Positions 35,975 through 43,942 of a DNA stretch of 64,000 nucleotides are shown piece by piece. The stretch lies in assembly GCA_964414585.1 (NCBI GenBank), contig CAYPXR010000094.1, positions 1 to 64,000 on the forward strand. Reading direction: 5' to 3'. The notes under the pieces are model-generated. The model did no database searches. It was not told where the DNA came from and saw only the letters and a list, made by a program, of their open reading frames with translations. Both the position numbers and the translations under genes were made by a program. Numbering within the stretch: the first letter of the stretch is position 1; every line of letters starts with the position of its first letter. The DNA is from DATEMU01 sp964414585 (GTDB lineage Bacteria > Planctomycetota > Phycisphaerae > UBA1845 > UTPLA1).

Positions 35975-37006
35975 ATGAAGGTCCTCAGTGGATTGATCGT
36001 TATCGTTATCACGATGGTCCTCGGCGCGCCCAGTCGGGCCGGCGATGAACCCGTGACGTTCGACGCACTCATCACGTCCGACCATGCCGTGTATTACCCC
36101 GACGAGAAGGTCGATCTGACGTTCTGGGTCAAAGGCGACCCCGGCAGCGTCACGCCGGACCTTCGAGTCATCGATCCGACCGGCGCGGCGCTTCCCCCCA
36201 AAAAAATCGATGGCCGCGGTTTCTCCGAAACCAAGGGCCGCGGGCTGGATGGTCGTGAACGCACTCCTGCGATTCACGATGGTCGCCATTATTCCGAGCG
36301 AATTGATGACTTGCACAAGTGGTATGAATTTTCAAAATCCGGAACCTACGAAGTCCGGCTAACAGCGCAAAGGGTGGCTCCGGAGGGCGAGCAAGTCGAG
36401 GAGATTTCCAATTCGTTGCGTATCGAAATTCTTCAGAAACCTTTAGCGACCGACCGGATGATCCCGGTTTCTGACATTTGGGCACTCGATATGCCCGGGA
36501 CGAAGCCGATGATCGTCCGGTTAAGTGGTCGGCCGCTTCGGCACTCAGCACCCGAAGGGCCTCTCGTTGCAGACATGCTGCTGGCATTACATCAGGAACT
36601 CGGGCCGACCGAATCCGCCCGGTCCTGTTTTGTCGTCAATAACGGTGCTCTCTCTGGACTTGCGGAGGCGAAACAAGTGTTGGTGGAAGGGCGATTGCGG
36701 CGCAGCAGCATCGCAGGAACAGGTAACGCTTGCGCGGTTTTCTTTTCTCGCCCGTTCGGCTGGTATGTTCACTTGACCAGTGCAGAGCTTCGCGGACAAG
36801 TCCTTCAGTTGACCTACCGACTTGTTCCACACGAAACCAAAGAAATGACGTCGCATTTGGCGCTAGTTCCTTTGTCCGCATTGCCGATCGGGCAATTGCG
36901 AATCGACGTGAAACCTGAAATTGACGCCGGCTGGTCGCGAGTCGCAATGGGGGAATGGATAGACCGAGTTATTTGTCGTTCAACGAACGTCGACGTTCGA
37001 CCGTAG
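35975..37006 (+). CDS. Secreted protein of unknown function between two subtilases
   Basis: A 343-residue protein with a strong ribosome site (GGAGG, nine bases before ATG 35975) and a signal peptide (LSGLIVIVITMVLGAPSRAGD). The first 120 residues look like an Ig/macroglobulin-type beta domain (LITSDHAVYYPDEKVDLTFWVKG, DLRVIDPTGA, SGTYEVRLTAQRV). The rest has no recognised domain and is less repetitive (LALHQELGPTESARS, FFSRPFGWYVHLT). It lies between the two proteases on the same strand (103 and 57 base gaps), so it may be a partner, inhibitor or substrate-binding protein for them. This is inference from position. Confidence 0.65.
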   Translation: MKVLSGLIVIVITMVLGAPSRAGDEPVTFDALITSDHAVYYPDEKVDLTFWVKGDPGSVTPDLRVIDPTGAALPPKKIDGRGFSETKGRGLDGRERTPAIHDGRHYSERIDDLHKWYEFSKSGTYEVRLTAQRVAPEGEQVEEISNSLRIEILQKPLATDRMIPVSDIWALDMPGTKPMIVRLSGRPLRHSAPEGPLVADMLLALHQELGPTESARSCFVVNNGALSGLAEAKQVLVEGRLRRSSIAGTGNACAVFFSRPFGWYVHLTSAELRGQVLQLTYRLVPHETKEMTSHLALVPLSALPIGQLRIDVKPEIDAGWSRVAMGEWIDRVICRSTNVDVRP

Positions 37007-37063
37007 CCCTGAACCGTTGAGGTTCGGAACGTGACGCGACGTTTCTTGTAGAGGAGCCAAGCC

Positions 37064-39784
37064 GTGACTATTCGATCTGTACGGTTTTTCCTTTTGCCAT
37101 GCATTGGTGTTGCTTTTGCCACCGTGATCCTGACGCCCTCGCTTATCGTCGCCGATAATGCCTCGACCGGAGGGAAAGGAATTAATTCGCAGGGATTGGG
37201 ATTGACTGGAACGGGAATCAACATCGGTCAGGAGGAGATTTGGCGTTCGGGCAAACCGGGGTTTGACAATGCGGGAAATAGCCATCCGGATGTTGTGCCG
37301 ACGGCGGTATTTCTCGGGAGTGGGGCCGCCGTAGCGAACTCTGATACGAGTGATCACGCCGAAAGCGTCGCGGGAGTCATGATTGGGACCGATGGGGTAG
37401 AAAAAAGTGTTGCCAAGGATGCGCATCTGCATTCGTCCTGCCGAAACACTGCAGATGGCGGAGGGGAACCTGACCCGACAAGCGTTCGCCACATCATTGC
37501 CGCACAGCACGTTGCCCTCCAAGCGGATAACGATGTGCGCGCCATCAACATGAGCTATGGATTATCACTTGATTCGGACACCTTGGATGGCAGTCCACTC
37601 CTGACTCGATTCGTCGACTGGTCCGCGCGAGTTCACGACGTTTTGTATGTGGTGAGCGGCAATGAGGATCCCGGCGGTCGTCCTATCCCAACGGACGAAT
37701 TCAACGGCATGACGGTGGCCTACTCCGAAAAAGATGCGGGAGGTGAATTCAATCGCCTTGATGCTGGAAATCAATTCACGGAAGACGCCGTTGGTCCCCG
37801 TCGATCCATCGATCTGGCCGCGCCGGGCACGGATATCCTGATGCCTGAACTAGGGGGCGGTGCATATGCGCTTGCATCCGGAACCAGTTTCGCCGCTCCT
37901 CATGTCACCGGCACCGTTGCCCTGTTAGAGGAGTTTGCGGAAACAGAATTGGCCGCCAAGGCGCCTCGTTGGGACGAGAGTGCTCGGCTTCACTACGTGA
38001 TGAAGGCCGTCTTGATGAATTCCGTCGACAAGAAAAAGGACACGGGGAACGGGCTGTTGTTAGGGATGGAAAAAACCATTCTGGATACTGGTGGCGCGGA
38101 TTGGTTGGCCTCCGACGCCTATACGAAGGAAAAAATTCCCTTGGACGACGAACTGGGAACAGGCCAGCTCAACGCAAAACGCGCCAAAATCCAATTTGAA
38201 CCGGGCGAATACGACTCGCTTTCTACTGCCAACATTCCACTGATCGGCTGGGACGATGGGGTCACAAATGAAGCAAACGACAAGATCAAGTACGTTTTCA
38301 ACAAACCGCTCAAACAAGATTCTTATGTTTCAATTACCTTGGCCTGGGACCGGGTCGTTGAGTTGACTACGGATGCAAATTCGAACGGCTTTTATGACAC
38401 CGGGGACGATTTCACGTCCCGCGGTCTGACCGACATGGACCTGTATCTCTTACCCAAAGGGGCGGCGTCAAAGGACGACAAAATCTGGTCTTCAAGGAGC
38501 GAAGTCGACAGCGTCGAGCATATTTTCTTCAAGATCCCAAACGATGGGGAATATGAGTTTTGGGTGTTTCAGGCCGGACTAAGTCCTCTTGGCGGAGCTC
38601 AACATTACGGCGTTGCTTGGTGGGCGGTGCCCGCATGCACCGGTAGGGGAGTAGATATCTGCGACATTTGCAACTGTCCCGGCGACGTTAACGGCGATCT
38701 CTGGCTCGATGTCCTGGACATTCCGTTGATGGTCGATTCATTGCTCAATGACATTTACGACCCTTGCGCCGATCTCGATTCTAGCGGAATGGATGACGGC
38801 CGCGATCTCGATCCGTTTATCGCACAAGTCTTTGCCGTCGGCCCCCAGGGAGTGCCTTGCAACCCACCTTGTACGGTGACCTGTGATCCTGGGAAGTTCC
38901 AGGAAAATGAAGCCGATTGCGGCTTGGACCCGAATGGTCTGGCCGACGATTTCACCAACGGCGGCTGCAACTCCACGCCGCCGATCTTCATGACCATCCC
39001 CTGTCCAGTCCAGGTCTGCGGGTCGGCCGCATACAACGAAGCCACTCAAACCCGCGACACGGATTGGTACGAACTGGTCGTTCCGCCGATGCCCTTACGC
39101 GGGCAGGACCAAAAGGGTTTCACCTGGACGATTGAGTCCGAATTCCCTGCGGAGTTCTTCATCCTCGCGCCCGATCCGGGCATCGACCCTTGCGGTCCGG
39201 GGCTGTTGACCATCGCATATGCGTTCGGTCATCCTTGCGAGCCCGTGACGATGACGGCCTGCGTGCCGACGGATGCAACCTATTGGTTTGTGGTTGCCCC
39301 AGCCTTTGCTGAGCAAGTCGATTGTGGAAGCCGGTACAACTTCTCGATCGCCGAGTCCATGTGCATTGCCCCGCCCCCGAATGATGATTGTGCCAGCGCG
39401 ACGACCATCGCCTGCGGTTCCTCGGCCGTCGTGAATAATCTGACGGCGACGACCGATCCCGGTGATCCGCCGTTTAGCTGCCATTTCAACGCGCCGGATC
39501 AGGGCGTCGGCACGGTCTGGTATCAGTTTACCGCCACCGACACGTCGGCGCAGATTCACACCTGCGACACCACTGGACAAGTTCACGACACGCTCCTGGC
39601 CGTTTACGATGGTTCATGCGGGGCGCTGACGGAAATCGCTTGCAGCGATGACAATTGCGGATATTTGTCATATGTTTGCGTCACCGGACTCTCCATCGGC
39701 AACACCTATTTGATTCAGGTCGCGTCTTATGACGACGTGAACCGCGGAGAAATCGAATTGCGCGTCGATTGTCCGTGCCCGTGA
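37064..39784 (+). CDS. Secreted S8-like serine protease with non-canonical acidic residue, dockerin and C-terminal beta domains
   Basis: A 906-residue protein, GTG start after GAGGAG. Signal peptide to about residue 31, with no recognisable propeptide. The subtilase core has H98 (SDHAESVAGVMIG), N200 (VVSGNE) and S275 (SGTSFAAPHVTGTVALL). Where the catalytic Asp is expected (V-x-V-I-D-T-G) the sequence reads GINIGQEEIW, so Gln56/Glu57 replace it. Residues about 530-585 are dockerin-like (CPGDVNGDLWLDVLDIPLMVD, CADLDSSGMDDGRDLDPF), followed by two Cys-rich beta domains resembling pre-peptidase C-terminal domains (NDDCASATTIACGSSAVVNN). It acts outside the cytoplasm if active. Confidence 0.82.
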   Translation: MTIRSVRFFLLPCIGVAFATVILTPSLIVADNASTGGKGINSQGLGLTGTGINIGQEEIWRSGKPGFDNAGNSHPDVVPTAVFLGSGAAVANSDTSDHAESVAGVMIGTDGVEKSVAKDAHLHSSCRNTADGGGEPDPTSVRHIIAAQHVALQADNDVRAINMSYGLSLDSDTLDGSPLLTRFVDWSARVHDVLYVVSGNEDPGGRPIPTDEFNGMTVAYSEKDAGGEFNRLDAGNQFTEDAVGPRRSIDLAAPGTDILMPELGGGAYALASGTSFAAPHVTGTVALLEEFAETELAAKAPRWDESARLHYVMKAVLMNSVDKKKDTGNGLLLGMEKTILDTGGADWLASDAYTKEKIPLDDELGTGQLNAKRAKIQFEPGEYDSLSTANIPLIGWDDGVTNEANDKIKYVFNKPLKQDSYVSITLAWDRVVELTTDANSNGFYDTGDDFTSRGLTDMDLYLLPKGAASKDDKIWSSRSEVDSVEHIFFKIPNDGEYEFWVFQAGLSPLGGAQHYGVAWWAVPACTGRGVDICDICNCPGDVNGDLWLDVLDIPLMVDSLLNDIYDPCADLDSSGMDDGRDLDPFIAQVFAVGPQGVPCNPPCTVTCDPGKFQENEADCGLDPNGLADDFTNGGCNSTPPIFMTIPCPVQVCGSAAYNEATQTRDTDWYELVVPPMPLRGQDQKGFTWTIESEFPAEFFILAPDPGIDPCGPGLLTIAYAFGHPCEPVTMTACVPTDATYWFVVAPAFAEQVDCGSRYNFSIAESMCIAPPPNDDCASATTIACGSSAVVNNLTATTDPGDPPFSCHFNAPDQGVGTVWYQFTATDTSAQIHTCDTTGQVHDTLLAVYDGSCGALTEIACSDDNCGYLSYVCVTGLSIGNTYLIQVASYDDVNRGEIELRVDCPCP

Positions 39785-39830
39785 CGCCCTGTTGGTCGTC
39801 AACATATCCGATCGTTGTCGGCGGCGACTA

Positions 39831-40178
39831 CTATGTCGAGCGAATCTCATCCGTCCGTGCTCGCGACGCCGACAGCACCATCCAGCGCGCTTTGCGCTGG
39901 ACCGCCCCCGTCGCCAGCCACACGAACTTGCCGATCGGGTACGACAAGCCGAGCAATAGGACTCCGAGCCCGAGCAGTCGCAGCGTCCATTTGTCGTTCG
40001 TGTTCACGTCGTGGCCGGCGTGAACATCCGACTTGAGTTGCACCAGCGCGGCGTTCAATTCATTCACGTCCGCGCGGAGGCCGGAGATGCTCGCATCCGA
40101 GTCTCGCCCGGCGCGAGCGCCGGGTGAGACACAAGACGCACCTAGGCAGATCAAGACGGGTCCAATCAGCCGCTTCAT
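39831..40178 (-). CDS. Small exported protein with coiled coil and one membrane helix
   Basis: A 115-residue protein. The N-terminus (RLIGPVLICLGASC) looks like a lipoprotein signal with Cys at residue 16. A short helical segment follows (ISGLRADVNELNAALVQLKSDVHAG), probably a coiled coil, then a hydrophobic helix (TLRLLGLGVLLLGLSYPIGKFVWLA) and a basic C-terminus. Its ATG overlaps the stop of the upstream lipoprotein gene (ATGA), so the two are coupled. The arrangement recalls spanin-like or envelope-spanning pairs, but I cannot assign a family. A decayed copy lies at 35875. Confidence 0.65.
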   Translation of the reverse strand: MKRLIGPVLICLGASCVSPGARAGRDSDASISGLRADVNELNAALVQLKSDVHAGHDVNTNDKWTLRLLGLGVLLLGLSYPIGKFVWLATGAVQRKARWMVLSASRARTDEIRST

Positions 40179-40600
40179 TTCGCGGGCTCCGACGGCGCCG
40201 CGTCGGCTAAATTCGCCGCCGGGCTTTCGAGGAGTTCTTTCAGGAGCCGGAGTTTTTCAGCGTCCGAAAGACTCGTGTTCCGCCAGATCGCCGACGCCCG
40301 TGCCTCCACGTCCGTCGAAACCGGTCGATCGAGCTTTCCCGTCATCGCCGCCTGCACTTGCCCGGCGAGACCGACATAACTCGCCGTCGCGTAATACTCA
40401 ACGCCGCCGGTCACGCGAATGCCGGGGTTGATGACGTGACCGCCGGCCTGGATCTGACCGGTTCCGGATTCGCCGAGCCGCGCGGCGGTGTCGTTCATGA
40501 CGCCGCGCATGGCGTCCATCATTTGCGCATGTTGGTTGAAGAGATTGGCGCACCCGGCCGACAGAACGATCGGCGACAACAACAGAATCCCATGCTTCAT
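40175..40600 (-). CDS. Lipoprotein of unknown function, coupled to the small membrane protein
   Basis: A 141-residue protein starting at MKHGILLLSP (40600), preceded by GGGAGG. Lipobox LSAGC at residue 16. The mature part has a helical region (HAQMMDAMRGVMNDTAARLGES), a Gly-rich beta part (GQIQAGGHVINPGIRVTGGVEYYATASY) and a helical C-terminus (SDAEKLRLLKELLE). No family recognised. It is the first gene of a two-gene operon with 39831-40178, read towards the subtilase at 37064. Confidence 0.65.
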   Translation of the reverse strand: MKHGILLLSPIVLSAGCANLFNQHAQMMDAMRGVMNDTAARLGESGTGQIQAGGHVINPGIRVTGGVEYYATASYVGLAGQVQAAMTGKLDRPVSTDVEARASAIWRNTSLSDAEKLRLLKELLESPAANLADAAPSEPAK

Positions 40601-40819
40601 CGTAAGGTCCTCCCTGCGGCCCGGCGGCCGTATTAGCCCCCGATTGCACCGCACCCTTCAATCTTGCTCCGCGCTCCCCATAATTCTCGATTCTTGCAAC
40701 ACGTATTCGCGCAAGTGTTGAGATGGCCCGAAGATGGAAAAACGGAGAACGCAAATATCCCCGCCGGGGACGGCCTTTGAACGAGTTGATTCGGCCTCTC
40801 GGCGTGCCTAAGGTTGTCT

Positions 40820-41602
40820 GTGACACGCCAAACTTCCGCCAAAGCCCTTCTGGTGATCGCACTGATTTTCTCGGCCCTTGGGACCACGGGTCAGTGCGGC
40901 CAATTGGGAAATCTGGGAGGCACCAATTGTCCGGGGACGCCGGTCGCCTCCGTCATCCTGAACCTGACGGACGCCGCCTCTCAGACCATCCCGGCGGCGA
41001 CGATTGCGTTCAACGTCAACAACGGCTTCACCTATGGCGGAAGCTGCCAGGGCGATTGCAACGCCGTGGTGATCGCCCAGGACACGCTCGGAACCTTTAA
41101 CATTCAAGTCGCCGCGCTCGGCTACCTGCCGGCCTCCAAGACCGTCACCGTCGCGGCGCAGGAGAACAGTTGCCATCCCGTCACGCAGAACGTGGCGTTC
41201 AAATTGGAAAAGGATACGACCACCGGGCTGCTCTTCGGCGTGTGGAGCACGCAAACCTTCGCCGGGCAAACCGTATTGCGCTTTGGTTCGCACGGCGAGA
41301 TCATCGGCGCGATCTTTTACGACCAGCGCGGCGGCGGCGACGGCAACTGGTACATCGCCTACAACAACCATTCCATTCGCGGCGCGACCGGGCAGCCCAT
41401 GACCCCGGCGCAGGCGGATAACCCTCTCCGTTCAGGAAACATATTTAATTTCAAGGCCGTGACGCAGGGCGTCCTGACCGGATTCGAGAACGCGACGATG
41501 TCGAGCGACTACACCACCCTGAGTGGCCTCCTGGCGGGCCAGGCGATCACCTACACGCGACTGCCGGATTCGCAGATACCCAATGCGATACGCGATCCGT
41601 AG
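40820..41602 (+). CDS. Secreted protein with carboxypeptidase-regulatory-like domain
   Basis: A 260-residue protein. The start is taken as GTG at 40820 (AAGG seven bases before); a TTG two codons earlier is possible. The signal segment KALLVIALIFSALGTTGQCG ends in a possible lipobox-like Cys. Residues 40-135 (ASVILNLTDAASQTIPAATIAFNVNNG, CNAVVIAQDTLGTFNIQVAALGYLPASKTVTVA) have the form of a CarboxypepD_reg-type beta sandwich. The C-terminal half (LLFGVWSTQTFAGQTVLRFGSHGEIIG, ATMSSDYTTLSGLLAG) is unassigned. Likely an envelope protein. A strong hairpin follows at 41649. Confidence 0.65.
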   Translation: MTRQTSAKALLVIALIFSALGTTGQCGQLGNLGGTNCPGTPVASVILNLTDAASQTIPAATIAFNVNNGFTYGGSCQGDCNAVVIAQDTLGTFNIQVAALGYLPASKTVTVAAQENSCHPVTQNVAFKLEKDTTTGLLFGVWSTQTFAGQTVLRFGSHGEIIGAIFYDQRGGGDGNWYIAYNNHSIRGATGQPMTPAQADNPLRSGNIFNFKAVTQGVLTGFENATMSSDYTTLSGLLAGQAITYTRLPDSQIPNAIRDP

Positions 41603-41648
41603 TGTTCGACTTCTTTCCTATTCAGTAAGATGTGTTGCCATTCAAGAG

Positions 41649-41678
41649 AAAGCCCGGGGAAAGCTTGCCCCGGGCTTT
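41649..41678 (+). terminator. Strong hairpin, probable terminator
   Basis: An 11-bp perfect stem, AAAGCCCGGGG / CCCCGGGCTTT, with an 8-base loop lies 46 bases after the preceding stop codon. The T-run is short (TTT inside the stem), and the A-rich left arm suits termination on either strand. Confidence 0.7.
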
Positions 41679-41706
41679 AGAACGTACATCGCGCGAGATA
41701 TCATCG

Positions 41707-42513
41707 ATGAGCGACGTAAAAGACTATCGCATCAAACCCGGCTCGAAGGTGGACCTGAAAGACTTCGCCACCGAGGACGACGGCGGCCTCAAGGAGGATG
41801 AAGGCCGGAGCGAATTGGCGAAGCTCCAGGAACGCATGACGGAGCTTCAGTCGCGGCTGTACGCCGAGGCCGGTCAGGCCCTGCTCGTCATCTTTCAGGC
41901 GATGGACACCGGCGGCAAGGACAGCACGATCCGTACGGTCCTGACGCCGCTTCATCCGTTCGGCGTCCGCGTGATGGCCTTCAAACCGCCGAACGACACG
42001 GAGCGCCGGCACGATTTTCTCTGGCGGGTTCATGAGAATACGCCGGGCTTCGGGCACATCACCGTATTTAACCGATCACATTACGAAGACGTGCTGGTCG
42101 TGCGCGTGAAGGGCCTCGCCCCGGAGAAGCGGTGGAAGCAGCGATACGATCACATCAATCATTTTGAGGAGATGCTGCACGACGAAGGCACGCGTATCGT
42201 CAAGTTCTTCCTGCACATTTCCAAGGATTACCAGAAGGAGCGCCTGCAACGGCGACTGGACCTTCCCGCCAAGCACTGGAAGTTCAATCCCGGGGACCTG
42301 GAAGACCGCAAGCGATGGAAGGACTTCCAGCGCGCCTACGAGGAGGTCCTCGAACGGTGCTCGACGAAGAATGCGCCCTGGTATGTCATCCCTGCGGAGA
42401 CGCACTGGTACCGCAATCTGCTGGTCGCCCGCATACTGACGGAGACGCTGGAGGAAATGGACCCGCAGTACCCCAAACCGACGTTCGATCCGACGACGAT
42501 CGTCATCGACTAG
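41707..42513 (+). CDS. ppk2: Polyphosphate kinase 2 family protein (polyphosphate:nucleotide phosphotransferase)
   Basis: A 268-residue cytosolic enzyme that moves phosphate between polyphosphate and nucleotides. The N-terminal DYRIKPGSKVDLKDF is followed by Walker A FQAMDTGGKDSTIR, the lid/Walker B part GHITVFNRSHYEDVLVVRV, and the PPK2 markers FFLHISKDYQKERLQRR, WKFNPGDLEDRKRW and APWYVIPAETHWYRNL. Length fits the single-domain class. The start MSDVKDY is preferred over an upstream Met at 41632, because the intervening sequence includes the terminator hairpin; the ribosome site is weak. Direction (ADP/AMP phosphorylation) cannot be told from the sequence. Confidence 0.93.
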   Translation: MSDVKDYRIKPGSKVDLKDFATEDDGGLKEDEGRSELAKLQERMTELQSRLYAEAGQALLVIFQAMDTGGKDSTIRTVLTPLHPFGVRVMAFKPPNDTERRHDFLWRVHENTPGFGHITVFNRSHYEDVLVVRVKGLAPEKRWKQRYDHINHFEEMLHDEGTRIVKFFLHISKDYQKERLQRRLDLPAKHWKFNPGDLEDRKRWKDFQRAYEEVLERCSTKNAPWYVIPAETHWYRNLLVARILTETLEEMDPQYPKPTFDPTTIVID

Positions 42514-42650
42514 GGTTCCATCCCCCTTTGGGACCCTCCCAGCGGCCTTTCGAACGCACTCAAATCTGCAGATCGCGGACAATAGGGAAAATTGTCGCGT
42601 TCCCCTTGGGCTTCAAATTGGACCGGCGGGCCTGAAAGGGAGCACGACCC

Positions 42651-43085
42651 ATGGAAACGCGACGAGTTGAATCCATGCATCAGATTGCGAGTGATCTGGC
42701 GGCCATCAAGAAGCTGCAGGACTTGTTCCTGCACGACTTGCAACACCAGGGATACGACGCCGACACCACCTCCGCCGTCGCGATGGGTTTTTCGGAGGCC
42801 GTCGCCAACGCCTTTCATCACGGGAATCAAGGCGACCCGGCCAAGCGAATCACGGTGTGTTACCGCTTTGACCGCTGCCGCGTCGAACTCGAGGTGAGTG
42901 ACCAGGGGCCGGGCTTCAATCCGAATGACATTCCCGATGCGACGACGGAGGAGGCGCTCGCACGGCCCAACGGCCGCGGCGTGCTGCTGATGCGATCCCT
43001 CTTTGACGACGTGCGCTACCTGCGGGGCGGACGGCTGGTGTATCTTGTCAAACACATTCGGCGTGCGCAGACCTGCGCAGCCTAG
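42651..43085 (+). CDS. Anti-sigma regulatory factor, RsbW-like serine/threonine kinase (HATPase_c_2)
   Basis: A 144-residue GHKL-type ATP-binding protein. N-box: GFSEAVANAFHHGNQGD. G1: VSDQGPGFNPNDIPD. G2: GRGVLLMRSLFDDVRY. In the family such proteins bind a sigma factor and phosphorylate an anti-anti-sigma partner. No sigma factor or STAS partner is adjacent, so its target lies elsewhere. GGGAG precedes the ATG at 42651. It lies 137 bases after ppk2 and might share its transcript. Confidence 0.88.
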   Translation: METRRVESMHQIASDLAAIKKLQDLFLHDLQHQGYDADTTSAVAMGFSEAVANAFHHGNQGDPAKRITVCYRFDRCRVELEVSDQGPGFNPNDIPDATTEEALARPNGRGVLLMRSLFDDVRYLRGGRLVYLVKHIRRAQTCAA

Positions 43086-43115
43086 ACCGAGGGCTTCGGG
43101 CCTTCAAGTCCTTTG

Positions 43116-43751
43116 TTACTTGAGTTCCACTGACCAGTAAGCGTTGTCGAGGAAGGCCTTCCAGCTCGCGTAGCGGCCGTCGGCCAGCTTGACGGTGATG
43201 ACGGGGTTGCGGCGCGGCTTCTTCGGCGGCGTGATGAGGTGCATGTGGGCCTGCTCCGGCGTGCGGCCGCCCTTCTTGATGTTGCACTTCAAACAGGCGC
43301 AGACGATGTTCTCCCACGTCGTCTTGCCGCCCAGGCTACGCGGAATGACGTGGTCCAGCGACAACTCGCTCGTCGAATACTTCTTGCCGCAGTACTGGCA
43401 CTTGTTGCCGTCGCGGGCATACAGGTTGCGCCGGTTGAACTTGACCTGTTGCTTCGGCAGCCGGTCGTAAAACGCCAGGCGGATGATCCGCGGCACGGCG
43501 ATGTCGAAGCGGACGGTGCGAATCCAGTCGTGCGCGTCCGGCTCGAACTCGCGGGCCAGTTCCGAAAGCTCGCACCACTCGGAAAAGTCGTACGACGTGT
43601 ACTTGCCCTGGTCGATGTGCACGACCTCGGCCAGCTCGCGAAAGAGCAGACTGAAGGCCCGCTTCACGTTCACGACGCGCACGGCCAGGTAGTGCTGGTT
43701 GAGCACCAGGACGTTGCAAGTTAGACCGGTATTGGCAGTTTGCGCGATCAT
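43116..43751 (-). CDS. HNH endonuclease family protein
   Basis: A 211-residue protein. The N-terminal half (LTCNVLVLNQHYLAVRVVNVKRAFSLLFRELAEVVH) is the DUF-like lead-in found before many bacterial HNH domains. The HNH part is NLYARDGNKCQYCGKKYSTSELSLDHVIPRSLGGKTTWENIVCACLKCNIKKGGRTP, with two CxxC pairs for zinc and the DHV, N and H residues of the beta-beta-alpha-metal fold. Widespread in planctomycetes and cyanobacteria and not tied to a restriction system; the role is unknown. The start is taken at MIAQTANT (43751), as homologues begin there; the frame is open to an ATG at 43844. Confidence 0.85.
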   Translation of the reverse strand: MIAQTANTGLTCNVLVLNQHYLAVRVVNVKRAFSLLFRELAEVVHIDQGKYTSYDFSEWCELSELAREFEPDAHDWIRTVRFDIAVPRIIRLAFYDRLPKQQVKFNRRNLYARDGNKCQYCGKKYSTSELSLDHVIPRSLGGKTTWENIVCACLKCNIKKGGRTPEQAHMHLITPPKKPRRNPVITVKLADGRYASWKAFLDNAYWSVELK

Positions 43752-43942
43752 CGACGCCGTCCCAACTTTCGGCAGGGCGACCGCGATGTCGACAATTCGA
43801 AGGACCCGATTCGGCGGAAAAGGCCGCACAGTGCCGCCAGCCATCTCGCCTTGTCGAGTCGCCGTGGCGACCCGCGCCCCTCGCGAGCAGTTGTATCTGA
43901 ATTATCTTAGGGAAGCCGCCTGCAATCTGCAAGTGGCAACGG

